Positions 16,968 through 27,347 of a DNA stretch of 64,000 nt are shown here, in pieces. Within the stretch, counting starts at the first letter, position 1. Every line of letters starts with the position of its first letter. The stretch is from JADKCZ01 sp963786945 (lineage in GTDB: Bacteria > Myxococcota > Myxococcia > Myxococcales > Anaeromyxobacteraceae), in NCBI GenBank assembly GCA_963786945.1, contig CAWBAO010000004.1, forward strand, positions 682,001 through 746,000, read 5' to 3'. The position numbers and the translations under genes are program-made. The notes beneath the pieces are model-generated. The model saw only the letters and a list, made by a program, of their open reading frames with translations, did no database searches and was not told the origin of the DNA.

Positions 16968-17234
16968 ATGGCCCGCGTCACAGTCGAAGATTGCCTCCCG
17001 CTCGTCGATAACCGGTTCGCGCTCGTGCTCCTCGCCACCAAGCGCACCCGCCAGCTCATGGCCGGCGCCCGGCCGCTGCAGCCCAACACCAAGAACAAGG
17101 CCCCGGTGCTGTCGCTGCGCGAGATCGCCACCGGCAAGGTCCGCTTCGACCGCCCGGTCCGCGACGCCCTCTCGGGCAAGTACGACAACGAGAAGGTCAC
17201 CATCTCGTCGAGCCAGACCCGCACGCTCCGGTAG
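16968..17234 (+). CDS. rpoZ: RNA polymerase omega subunit
   Basis: An 88-residue protein beginning MARVTVEDCLPLVDNRFALV, the omega N-terminal signature, followed by LATKRTRQLMAGARP and NTKNKAPVLSLREIATGKV. Omega aids folding of beta-prime and, in many bacteria, ppGpp response. The ribosome-binding site AAGGAAAAGGA lies just upstream of the ATG. It is a single-gene unit with its own terminator-like hairpin. Confidence 0.95.
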   Translation: MARVTVEDCLPLVDNRFALVLLATKRTRQLMAGARPLQPNTKNKAPVLSLREIATGKVRFDRPVRDALSGKYDNEKVTISSSQTRTLR

Positions 17235-17261
17235 CCTCCGGACGCGGCCGCGGTCACGTGA

Positions 17262-17290
17262 GGGGCGCCTCCGGGCGCCCTTCGTCGTTC
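17262..17290 (+). terminator. Probable rpoZ terminator
   Basis: A perfect 7-bp GC stem (GGGCGCC, loop TCCG, GGCGCCC) followed by TTCGTCGTT, located 28 bases after the rpoZ stop. The T tract is interrupted, so it may be a weak intrinsic terminator. Confidence 0.6.
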
Positions 17291-17387
17291 CCGCACCTCC
17301 CCCGAGATCGGCAGTCCCGGCCGCCGACTGCTGAATCGCCCGGAAAAGTTCCGTGATTCCGTGCGGCTGGAGAGTCGCCAGCGGCGC

Positions 17388-17415
17388 TTGACACCCGCCC
17401 GCCGGTGATTACGAT
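17388..17415 (+). promoter_or_regulatory. Sigma-70-type promoter of groESL
   Basis: A perfect -35 box TTGACA at 17388-17393 and a -10 box TACGAT at 17410-17415 are separated by 16 bases. Transcription should begin near 17422, immediately upstream of or inside the CIRCE element, the classic layout for HrcA control. Confidence 0.65.
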
Positions 17416-17425
17416 GCCGCCGTCC

Positions 17426-17452
17426 TTGGCACTCGTCTCATTCGACTGCCAA
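17426..17452 (+). promoter_or_regulatory. CIRCE operator (HrcA binding site)
   Basis: The sequence is TTGGCACTC-N9-GACTGCCAA, matching the CIRCE consensus TTAGCACTC-N9-GAGTGCTAA in spacing and most positions, with one mismatch between its own arms. It lies just downstream of the predicted transcription start and 71 bases before groES, so heat-shock derepression through HrcA is expected. No hrcA gene is in the window. Confidence 0.85.
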
Positions 17453-17523
17453 TGGCCCTTTCGAGTCCAACGTGCGGCCGCGCCCCTCCCGGGCCTGCCG
17501 CCCAACGCACCAGGAGGAAGTCC

Positions 17524-17815
17524 ATGAAGATCCGTCCGCTGCAGGACCGCGTCATCGTCAAGCGGCAGGAAGAGGAGCAGAAGACCAAGGGCGGCATCAT
17601 CATCCCCGAGACGGCCAAGGAGAAGCCCATCGAGGGCAAGGTCATCGCGGTCGGCAACGGCAAGATCCTCGAGGACGGCAAGGTCCGCCCCCTCGACGTG
17701 AAGAAGGGCGACAGGATCCTCTTCTCCAAGTACGCCGGGCACCGAGATCAAGGTCGACGGCGAGGAGCTGCTCATGATGCGCGAGGAAGACATCCTCGGC
17801 ATCGTCGAGAGCTAG
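17524..17815 (+). CDS. groES: Co-chaperonin GroES (one-base insertion near 17738)
   Basis: The heptameric lid of the GroEL chamber. The gene has an ideal AGGAGGAAG ribosome-binding site and begins MKIRPLQDRVIVKRQEEEQK. The mobile-loop region KTKGGIIIPETAKEKP and GKVIAVGNGKILEDGKV follow, then KKGDRILFSKYAG. Immediately after, one extra G within 17737-17739 throws the frame out. Without it the protein continues with the normal ending (GEELLMMREEDILGIVES) to the TAG at 17813, giving 96 residues, the standard length. I read this as a sequence error. Confidence 0.94.
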
Positions 17816-17855
17816 CCCGTCCCCCCAACCCTTTCGAACCACCGGAGACACCAGC

Positions 17856-19511
<1,656 letters not shown>

Positions 19512-19544
19512 TCCGCCTCCGCTCCAGCCGAGCGGACGTCTCGC

Positions 19545-19580
19545 GGGGTCGCCGGGTCCACCGGCGGCCCCGTTTCATTT
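19545..19580 (+). terminator. groESL intrinsic terminator
   Basis: An 11-bp stem with one G-U pair (19545-19555 with 19561-19571, loop GTCCA) is followed by GTTTCATTT, 33 bases after the groEL stop. Confidence 0.75.
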
Positions 19581-19596
19581 CCGGGCCGCGCCCCGG

Positions 19597-20015
19597 TCAG
19601 TCGCCGAAGAGCGCCGTGGCCAGGTCGTCGAGCTGGTCCACCACTTCGGCGGGCCAGAGCAGCAGCGGCAGCGACGATCACCATCCCCATGGCGATGGCC
19701 ATGCGCCCGCGGGTGGAGGCGCTCCGGAAGCCGCGCCTCCAGCGCCGAGACCCCGGTGAGGGTCAGCGTCATCAGCCCGCCCCCCAGGAACGCGGCCGGA
19801 GCCGGGAACCCCAGCAGCACCAGCCCGGCCGAGAGCACCAGCACCGCGGCGCCGTTGATGACGTCGCGCCCGTGGCCGGCCCACCAGGCCCGGTGCTCCT
19901 CGCGCCGCAGGTACTCGCCCAGCTCCTCGAGCCGCACCGCGCCGGCCACCGCGGCCAGCAGCGCCAGGCGGGCCAGGGTCCGCTCGGCGTCGTCGCGCGG
20001 CTGGAGGGCCCACAT
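19597..20015 (-). CDS. Small inner-membrane protein, unknown function (two one-base insertions)
   Basis: The frame from the ATG at 20015 gives MWALQPRDDAERTLARLALL, a cytoplasmic helical region with LEELGEYLRREEHRAWWAGH, and two membrane helices (AAVLVLSAGLVLLGF and AAFLGGGLMTLTL). Near 19730 and 19675 two single extra bases move the frame. After repair a third membrane helix (MAIAMGMVIVLPLLLWP) and the acidic end EVVDQLDDLATALFGD appear, for about 138 residues. It is convergent with groEL and shares the terminator region. I do not recognise the family. Confidence 0.6.
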
Positions 20016-20189
20016 GGCTGCAGATGGTACCGGAGCCGTGGGCGGGAGGCGACCGGGGCGTGCGCCGGCCCCGGCCGTGGGCAGCGTGCCTCGCCCCGTA
20101 TGGGCCCGACCCCAGAGAGGCCGTGTGGAATCGAGGCCATACTCGCCGTGACGTGCTCTACTGGCATCCCTCTCACGGAGGTCAGGCCC

Positions 20190-20892
20190 ATGCGAATCCT
20201 CGCCGCCCTGCTGGTCGCCCTGCCGCTCGCCGCCGCCGCCCAGGCCACCCCTCCCGCCCCGGAGAGCGTTCCCGCGGCCCAGCCGGCACCGCCGCCATCG
20301 GCCCCGGTCACCGCCCAGCCGGCGCCGCCGCCGCCCACCCGCGGCCTCTCCCGTGGCCGCGCCATCGACCGGGCCGCAGCGCGGCAGCTGGTACATCGGC
20401 TTCGGCATCGGCTCCGGGGGTGGCAAGGCCAAGGACGAGACCGGCAGCTACAGCCTCAGCGAGGGCCTGGGCGACACGCTCAGCCTCTCCATCAACTTCA
20501 AGGTGGGCTTGACGCTCACGCCCAAGCTGCTGCTCGGCCTCGACATCAACGGCTTCCAGACCTCGGGAACCGTCACGGGCACCTCCGTCGACGCCACGTA
20601 CCAGATCTCCACCTACAACGCGATGGTCACCTGGTTCCCGATGGAGCGCGGCCTCTTCCTGCGAGGCGGGTTCGGGCTCAGCAACCTCTCGCTGGACGTG
20701 TCCGGCTACGGCTCGGATGACGTCAGCGGCTGGAACCTCGACGTCGGCGCCGGCTACGCCTTCTGGCTGGGGAAGTCCTTCAACCTGACCCTCAACCTCG
20801 ACTACGCGGTGCAGAGCTACGGCTCGAACAAGGTGGGGGCGCCCGACAGCTCCAACTACTGGGCCCTCTGGCTGGGATTCGACTGGTACTGA
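20190..20892 (+). CDS. Outer-membrane beta-barrel protein (frame break near 20350)
   Basis: The start at 20190 gives a signal peptide (MRILAALLVALPLAAAAQA) and a Pro/Ala-rich linker. About 55 residues in, the frame changes near 20350, and after it a clear eight-strand-like barrel follows: GSWYIGFGIGSGGGKAKDE, LSLSINFKVGLTLTPKLLLG, GLFLRGGFGLSNLSLDV, and the closing strand YWALWLGFDWY. Glycine-aromatic alternation and the C-terminal aromatic are typical of small barrels such as OmpW or OmpX relatives. Repaired length is 233 residues. Function unknown. Confidence 0.75.
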
Positions 20893-21173
20893 CGCCGCGC
20901 GGAACACAGCGTGGAGCAGCCCCGGCGGGCGACAGGCGACCGGGATTCCCTGGATGCCCTGGCTCTCGACGGAGGGTCTGCAGGACGCGCCGTACCACTG
21001 CCGACCGGGGCCAGCTGGTTCCGTGGCGACTGCGGCATGATGACGCAGCCCCCGGGTGCGAGCCTTCGTGCAGACTGCGCCCACATGTGACCCTCTGGCC
21101 AGACGAGCCTGCCTCGAATCACTGTCGCGGCGTTGTCGTGGGCCAGGCCTTTCTGCCCTTGCTCCGATCCGGC
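20893..21173. other. Intergenic stretch before the 30-heme cytochrome gene
   Basis: About 280 bases with no frame showing family similarity on either strand and no recognisable tRNA or riboswitch motif. It presumably holds the promoter of the cytochrome gene, but I could not find a convincing -35/-10 or -24/-12 pair. Confidence 0.4.
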
Positions 21174-21193
21174 GTCTCCCTCCAAGGGGAGAC
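21174..21193 (+). promoter_or_regulatory. Hairpin covering the ribosome-binding site of the 30-heme cytochrome
   Basis: A perfect 7-bp inverted repeat, GTCTCCC (21174-21180) and GGGAGAC (21187-21193), contains the purine-rich AAGGGGAG that would serve as ribosome-binding site. In RNA it could hide that site and limit translation. This is structural inference from the sequence only. Confidence 0.4.
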
Positions 21194-21211
21194 ACCATCT
21201 TGAGGCTGCCC

Positions 21212-24200
21212 ATGCATCGCGCCGCGAACCACACCTCCCTCGCCACGGCACTGGCCCTCGCCCTCCTGGCCGCGGGGTGCAACAAGGCCCGCCCGGTGCC
21301 GGCGGGGGCGGAGGCGGCCGGGTGCACCGGCTGCCACGGCGGCACCGACAACACCACCGGCGCGCCTCCGCTCGACCTCGCCGCCAACGCCAGCCCGGCG
21401 CTGATCACCGTGGGCGCCCACTCGGCCCACCTGGCCGCCGCCGTCCGCTGCGAGGAGTGCCACCGGGTGCCGACGCGCATCGGTGATCCCGGCCACATCG
21501 TGGCCCGGGATGGCCGTCCCGATCCCGACCCGCACGCCGAGGTCGACTTCACCCAGGGGCGTGGCTCGCTGCACGGGGCGACGCCCGCCTGGCTCCCGAC
21601 CGCCGATCGCTCGACCGCGACCTGCGCCAGCGTCTACTGCCACGGCGCCACCCTCGGCGCCGGCGGCGCCGCCACCACGCCCACCTGGAACGCCGGCCCG
21701 CTGCCGGGGCCGGCCTGCAGCGCCTGCCATGCGTCGCCGCCACCGAGCCATGGCAGCATCGCCTTCACCACCTGCGTCTCCTGCCACCCGAAGACGGTCG
21801 CGGCCGACGGGACGCTGCTCCCCGGCGGAGCCCACCTCAACGGCGACGTCGACGTCGACTTCGCAGGCGCTTGCACGTCCTGCCACGGCGACGCGGCCCG
21901 CCTGGAGTCGGTTGCGCTCAACAAGGCCGCACCCCCGACCGACCTCGGCGGTCGCTCGGACTCCGAGGCGGTGGGCGCCCACCAGGCCCACCTGCATGAC
22001 GGCCCGCTCGCCAGGGCCTTCGCCTGCGCCGAGTGCCACGTCGTCCCGAGCGACATGGCCCACGCCGCAGGTGGCCAGCAGAAGGTGACCTTCGCCACCG
22101 CCGCAGGCACCATCGCCAGGAACGACGGCGCCGCTCCCGGCTGGACGTCCGCCACGCTCACCTGCAGCGGCGTCTACTGCCACGGCGCCACCATCGGTGG
22201 CGGCTCCAGCCCCTCGCCCGCCTGGAACGGCGGGCCGGCCGCCGTCGGCATCGGCGGCGCGACCGTGACCGCACGGTGCGGCGTCTGCCACGGCTTCCCG
22301 CCTCCGGCCCCGCACCCGCAACAGGGCGCGGCCGGAGCCTTCACCAGCAGCACGGAGTGCGCCTCTTGCCACCCGGGTACGGTGGACGCCATCAGCGGCG
22401 CCATCCTCGTGTCGCAGGGGCTGCACGTCAACGGACAGGTGGACGGCGGGGGCCACGCCACGGGCTTCGGCGACCCGGCCGTGCACGGCCCGGTCGCCCT
22501 GGCCGACCTGAACGCCTGCCGCGCCTGCCACGGCGCCACGCTCGACGGGGCGCTCGGCCCGTCCTGCACCGCCTGCCACACCACGGCGGGCCATCCGACC
22601 TGGAAGACCGAGTGCACCTTCTGCCACGGCAACCCCAACCGCGCCTCCTTCGGTGGCTTCGCCCAGATCGGCCAGCCGCCGTACGCGCAGGATCAGGCCG
22701 CCCCCCCCTCCGGCACGCAGGGCGAGTCGACCAGCTCCCAGGTCGCGGTGGGCGCGCACCTGGCGCACCTCGATCCCGCCGGCCTGAGCCGGTCGATCGG
22801 TTGCCAGGAATGCCACGGGGCCACGCTGCCTTCCGACGAGACCCACGCCGACGCCACGGTGGCCCTGGGCTGGGGCCCGGTCGCCAGCGCCGGCGGCGTC
22901 ACGCCAGCACCGGCCGGCTTCGATGCCGCCTGGGAGGCCTCGCCCACCTGCACCACCTACTGCCACGGCGCCAGCCTGACCGGCGGCACCCGGACCAACC
23001 CCTCCTGGACCGGGACCGGCCAGGCGACCTGCGGCAGCTGCCACGCCCTGCCCCCCGGCTCGTGGCACCCGGCCAACTCCAGCTGCGGCCAGTGCCACCC
23101 GACCAGCGGCGGTGCCTCCTATGACCCGGCCGTCCACGTGAATGGCCAGGTCGAGCTGATCGCCGCCCTCTCCTGCACCAGCTGCCACGGCACCGCTGGC
23201 GTCAACGCGGCGCCGCCGAGAACCACCGATGGCAGCACGTCTGGCGTCAAGGTCGGCGCCCACCAGCCTCACCTGGCCCCGACCCGGCTCATCTCGGCTG
23301 GCATCATCGGCTGCGACGCCTGTCACCCGGCCGTCTCCGACCTCCACCACGCCTCCGGCACGGTCGACCTGGCCTGGAGCGCGCTGGCCTCGGCCGGCGG
23401 CACGCCCTCCCCGGCCACCGGGCCCGTCCCCGCCGGCTGGGAGGCGGCGCCCACCTGCACCAACTACTGCCACGGCGCCACGCTGCCCGGCGGCTCGGCC
23501 AGCAAGGCCGCGAACTGGACAGCCGGCACCCCGGCAGCTGCCTGCGGCACCTGCCACTTCATCGCCAACCCGCCAGCGCCGCACCCGGCGCTGGACACCG
23601 TGGGGACGGCCATCACCTCCGCCACCCAGTGCGGCCAGTGCCACCAGGAGACGGTCCAGCCCGACGGCAGCATCAACCTGGTCCTCGGCAAGCACGTCAA
23701 CGGCCAGGTCGACGGTGGGGGCCACGCCACCGGCTACTCCGACCCGTCCACCCACGGCCCGGACGCACTCGCCAGCATCACCTCGTGCCAGACCTGCCAC
23801 GGCGTCAACTACGACGGCAACGGCACCGCCTCCAAGAACTGCAACGCCTGCCATGCTGACCCGGCCGGCCACGGCCTCACCGGCTATGCCGGCAGCACCC
23901 ACTGGAAGGACGACTGCACCTTCTGCCATGGCAGCGCCCTGCGCGCCGCCGACACCGCCTTCCCGCTGGTGGGCGGGGCTCCGCAGGTGCGCGAGAACCT
24001 GGCCGGCCCCCCGGTCGGGCCGAACCGGGTCACCACCGGCGTGAAGGTCGGAGCCCACGAGGCCCACTTCGACGCCGCCAGCAATGGCATCTCCAGCCCC
24101 ATCCTCTGCTCGCAGTGCCACGGGGACGCAGCGCCGACCGACCTGGGCCACGTCGACGGCACGGTGCTGGTGAGCTGGGGCTCGGTGGCCACGGGCGGCG

Positions 24201-24586
24201 GCACGGTGGTGCCGACCCCGGCGGCCATCACCCCGGGCTGGGAGGCGACCCCCACCTGCACCAACTACTGCCACGGCGCCACGCTGGGCGCGGGGGCCTT
24301 CGTCGGCTCCAACCGGACCCCGTCCTGGACCGCCACGCTGACCGGGTGCGGCACCTGCCATGCCTCGCCGGCGGCCGGCGCCCACCGGATCACGCCGCAC
24401 CTCACGGCCTGCGGCCAGTGCCACTACGGCACGATGAGCAACCTCTCCTCGAGCACCACCATCACCGACAAGACGCTCCACGTGAACGGCACCCGCGACG
24501 TCCTGCCCAATCCGGCCCTGTCGATGACCTTCACCAAGAGTGGCGCTTCCTGGAGCTGCTCGGGCGGTTGCCACACTCCCTCGTGA
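21212..24586 (+). CDS. Giant multiheme c-type cytochrome lipoprotein (30 putative hemes)
   Basis: An intact protein of 1124 residues. The signal peptide ends in the lipobox LLAAGC, so it is probably an outer-membrane lipoprotein facing the surface or periplasm. I count 30 heme-attachment motifs: 24 CxxCH, two Cx4CH (CASVYCH, CSGVYCH) and four Cx3CH (CTTYCH, CTNYCH twice, CSGGCH). The repeating unit YCHGAT ... CxxCHxxPP ... CxxCH ... VNGQVD matches the Geobacter CxxxxCH...CXXCH family (PF09698). Members are linked to extracellular electron transfer. An alternative TTG start at 21200 has the better Shine-Dalgarno (AAGGGGAG). It is transcribed opposite to the following glycosyltransferase gene. 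Confidence 0.93.
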   Translation: MHRAANHTSLATALALALLAAGCNKARPVPAGAEAAGCTGCHGGTDNTTGAPPLDLAANASPALITVGAHSAHLAAAVRCEECHRVPTRIGDPGHIVARDGRPDPDPHAEVDFTQGRGSLHGATPAWLPTADRSTATCASVYCHGATLGAGGAATTPTWNAGPLPGPACSACHASPPPSHGSIAFTTCVSCHPKTVAADGTLLPGGAHLNGDVDVDFAGACTSCHGDAARLESVALNKAAPPTDLGGRSDSEAVGAHQAHLHDGPLARAFACAECHVVPSDMAHAAGGQQKVTFATAAGTIARNDGAAPGWTSATLTCSGVYCHGATIGGGSSPSPAWNGGPAAVGIGGATVTARCGVCHGFPPPAPHPQQGAAGAFTSSTECASCHPGTVDAISGAILVSQGLHVNGQVDGGGHATGFGDPAVHGPVALADLNACRACHGATLDGALGPSCTACHTTAGHPTWKTECTFCHGNPNRASFGGFAQIGQPPYAQDQAAPPSGTQGESTSSQVAVGAHLAHLDPAGLSRSIGCQECHGATLPSDETHADATVALGWGPVASAGGVTPAPAGFDAAWEASPTCTTYCHGASLTGGTRTNPSWTGTGQATCGSCHALPPGSWHPANSSCGQCHPTSGGASYDPAVHVNGQVELIAALSCTSCHGTAGVNAAPPRTTDGSTSGVKVGAHQPHLAPTRLISAGIIGCDACHPAVSDLHHASGTVDLAWSALASAGGTPSPATGPVPAGWEAAPTCTNYCHGATLPGGSASKAANWTAGTPAAACGTCHFIANPPAPHPALDTVGTAITSATQCGQCHQETVQPDGSINLVLGKHVNGQVDGGGHATGYSDPSTHGPDALASITSCQTCHGVNYDGNGTASKNCNACHADPAGHGLTGYAGSTHWKDDCTFCHGSALRAADTAFPLVGGAPQVRENLAGPPVGPNRVTTGVKVGAHEAHFDAASNGISSPILCSQCHGDAAPTDLGHVDGTVLVSWGSVATGGGTVVPTPAAITPGWEATPTCTNYCHGATLGAGAFVGSNRTPSWTATLTGCGTCHASPAAGAHRITPHLTACGQCHYGTMSNLSSSTTITDKTLHVNGTRDVLPNPALSMTFTKSGASWSCSGGCHTPS

Positions 24587-24635
24587 ACACAGCACGGTGA
24601 ACTGGTAGCCGCCGGTCCGCGGCCAGCCGCCCCGG

Positions 24636-26364
24636 TCAGCGACCCCGGCGCGCCGCGCCGCCGGCCTCGATGGCACGGCGCAGCCGCTCCGCCAGGGCCG
24701 GGTCGAGGCGGGCCAGGCGCTGCTGCGCCTCCAGGGCGCGCTCTGCCTGGCCCAGGCGTGGGCAGGGCGATCCCCAGGTCGAAGAGGGCCTCCGGGTCCT
24801 CGGGCCGCCAGCGCAGGGCCTCCTCGAAGGACCCGACCGCCTCGGCGTGCCGGCCCAGCGCCCCCTGGCTGGCGCCCAGGTTGGTCCAGGTGGTGGCGTC
24901 GCCGGGCCGGAGCCGGACCGACTCGCGAAAGGCCTGGATGGCCCCGGCGTGGTCTCCCAGGCCCACCAGGGTGAGCCCCAGGTCGCGCCAGGTGGTGGCC
25001 TCGCCGGGCCGGGCCCGGAGCGCCTCCCGGAAGCACCGCGCCGCATCGTCGCCGCGCCCCGCTGATGGTAGGCGTAGGCCAGGTTGTTCCAGGCGGTCCA
25101 GTTCCGCTCGGTGACCTCGATGGCGTGACCGTAGAGCGTGAAGTCGTCGCGCCAGGTGGCGGCCTGGGCTCGCGCCGCCCAGGCCGCGGACAGCACCGTG
25201 ACCCCCGCGGCCACCGCCAGGGGCCATCGCCAGGCGGGCCAGCGTGCCGCGACCTCCCCCGCCCCCCAGGCCAGGGCCACGAACGGACCGATGAGCGGCA
25301 CGTAGGTGTACCGGTCGGCCATGGCCTGGTTCCCGACCTGGATGATGCCGAGCACCGGCAGGAGCGTGACCAGGAACCAGAGCCACCCCACGGCGAGCCA
25401 GGGGCGCGCCCGGGCCTGCCAGAGGGCCAGCCCGGTCACCGCGGCCAGGATCGCCACCGAGAGCGCCACCGGCTCGGCGGCGAGGCTCAGGCGGTCATAC
25501 GGGTAGTACATGGCGAGCCCCGCGGGCCAGGCCGCCTTCTCCAGGTAGGTCACGACCGACACCGCGGCGTGGCCGAGGCGCTCGCCCAGGGAGAGGGCCT
25601 GGCCCCGGGACCACCGACCCGCCGCGGGCCTGCGCGGCCAGGGTCACCGCCGAGGAGAGGGCCGAGAGCGCCAGCAGGGGCACCTTCTCGAGGAGGAGCC
25701 TCCCGGCCGCGGGACCGATTGGGCCGGCGGCCGGGAGCCGGCCGAGCGGCCAGGCGTCGAGGAGCAGGAGCGTGAGCGGGAGCGTGACCAGCATGGGCTT
25801 GCAGAGCAGCCCCAGCGCGAAGAGCCCCGCGGTGGCGAGGTACCAGCCCACCCGCCTGGTCCTGGTCCAGCGGACGTAGGCCGCGGTGCTCAGCAGCCAG
25901 AAGGCGGTGCTGAGCACGTCCTTGCGCTCCGACACCCAGGCCACCGACTCCACGTGGAGCGGGTGGATGGCGAAGAGCGCGGCCACCAGCCCGCTCCGCC
26001 AGAGCGAGCCCGTCATCGTGCGCAGGAGGAGGAAGAGCCCGACCGCGTTGGCCCAGTGGAACAGCACGTTCATCCGGTGGTGCCAGCCGGCGTCGAGGCC
26101 GAAGAGCGTGACGTCGGCCATGTGGGAGAGCCAGGTGAGCGGGTGCCAGTTGGACGCGTGCACCGAGGTGAAGGCCCAGGCCACGCCCGGCCAGGTGAGC
26201 CCCGCGGCCACCTGGGGGTTGGCGTAGACGTAGAGGTCGTCGTCGAAGTTGACGAAGGCGAAGTCGCCGACCTGCCAGTACACCAGGGCGACGAGCGCGG
26301 TCAGCGCCGCCGCGATCGCCCAGGGGCGCACGTCGGCGCCGGCCGACGAGCCGGGGGTGGTCAC
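24636..26364 (-). CDS. TMTC-like GT-C membrane transferase with C-terminal TPRs (frame breaks)
   Basis: The GTG start at 26364 overlaps the stop of the upstream GT2 gene (GTGA). After the first membrane helix comes NFDDDLYVYANPQV, the Asp pair expected at a GT-C active site, then HASNWHPLTWLSHM, AIHPLHVESVAWVSERKDVL and CKPMLVTLPLTLLLLDAWP, blocks shared with TMTC-type O-mannosyltransferases and bacterial relatives. The C-terminal 190 residues are TPRs (FREALRARPGEATTWRDLG and following). Single-base shifts near 25600, 25070 and 24765 split it; repaired length is about 575. The sugar and the acceptor are unknown. It is one of four paralogues in the window. Confidence 0.82.
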
Positions 26365-27140
26365 GCCGTCTTCGGGGCGCCCGCGTCCAGCCGCCGGCCC
26401 TGGGCGGAGAGGCGCCTCGACCGGGCCAGGCCCCAGCGGGCCAGCCGGAAGAGCAGCGCCGTCCCGAGGACGCCGAAGCCGTACTTCACGCTCCGCCTGA
26501 AGTTGATGGAGGAGGCCTCGGCGAAGTACCGGGTCGGGCAGGACACCTCGCCGATGTCGAAGCCGAACCAGATGGTCTGGGCGAGCATCTGGTTGTCGAA
26601 GACGAAGTCGTCGGAGTTCTCCTCGAGCGGCAGCGTCTCCAGGAGCTTCCTGGAGAAGGCCCGGTAGCCCGAGTGGTATTCGCTGAGCTTGTAGCCGAGC
26701 AGCAGGTTCTCGACCAGGGTGAGGACGCGGTTGGCCACGTACTTCCAGGGCGGCATCCCGCCCTTCAGGGCCCCCACGCCGAGGATGCGGGAGCCCATGG
26801 CGCAGTCGTAGTGGCCGCTCGCCACCAGGGTGGCCAGCGCCGGGACCAGCTTCGGCGAGTACTGGTAATCCGGGTGCAGCATGACCACGATGTCGGCGCC
26901 CCGGGCCAGCGCCTCGCGGTAGCAGGTCTTCTGGTTCCCGCCGTAGCCGCGGTTGCTCGGGTGGACGATGTGGTGGAGGCCGAGGTCCCTGGCCAGCGGG
27001 ACGGTCCCATCCCTGCTGGCGTCGTCGACCAGGATGACGTCGTCCACGAGGGTCCGGTCGACCTCGGCGGAGGTGGCCTCGAGCGTCCGGGCCGCGTTGT
27101 AGGCCGGCATGACGACACAGATGCGCTTCCCGCCGATCAT
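26361..27140 (-). CDS. Polyprenyl-phosphate sugar synthase-like GT2 (DPM1/DPG family)
   Basis: A 259-residue family 2 glycosyltransferase with a GT-A fold. The start at 27140 has GGGAGG upstream. MPAYNAARTLEAT, ILVDDASRDGTVPLARDLG, HPSNRGYGGNQKTCYREAL, MLHPDYQYSPKLVPAL (with the metal-binding Asp region) and KYVANRVLTLVENLLLGYKL are typical of dolichol/undecaprenyl-phosphate mannose or glucose synthases. This enzyme would load a sugar from NDP-sugar onto the polyprenyl phosphate used by GT-C transferases. It is translationally coupled to the TMTC-like gene, which fits a donor-maker plus transferase pair. Confidence 0.88.
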   Translation of the reverse strand: MIGGKRICVVMPAYNAARTLEATSAEVDRTLVDDVILVDDASRDGTVPLARDLGLHHIVHPSNRGYGGNQKTCYREALARGADIVVMLHPDYQYSPKLVPALATLVASGHYDCAMGSRILGVGALKGGMPPWKYVANRVLTLVENLLLGYKLSEYHSGYRAFSRKLLETLPLEENSDDFVFDNQMLAQTIWFGFDIGEVSCPTRYFAEASSINFRRSVKYGFGVLGTALLFRLARWGLARSRRLSAQGRRLDAGAPKTA

Positions 27141-27347
27141 CGGTCCTCCCGGAGCGCGACCCGCCAGCGGATGGAAGGCGGCTCGACCGTGGAGCGCAGG
27201 TGTTACCACCCCCGCTGCCACGCCTCAACCGCGTTTCCTCATAACCGCGGCGGCCTCGCCGTCGGTGCCAGGGCGCGATCCGGGCGCTTGCCAGCCCCGG
27301 GCTCCGGCCCTCTAATGTCCGCTGCCCCGAGACGCGCCACGTCACCC

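Noticed and set aside
20893..21211. GEMM-type cyclic dinucleotide riboswitch, as found before Geobacter cytochromes
   Set aside because: I looked for the conserved GEMM core segments here and before the other cytochrome genes and did not find them.
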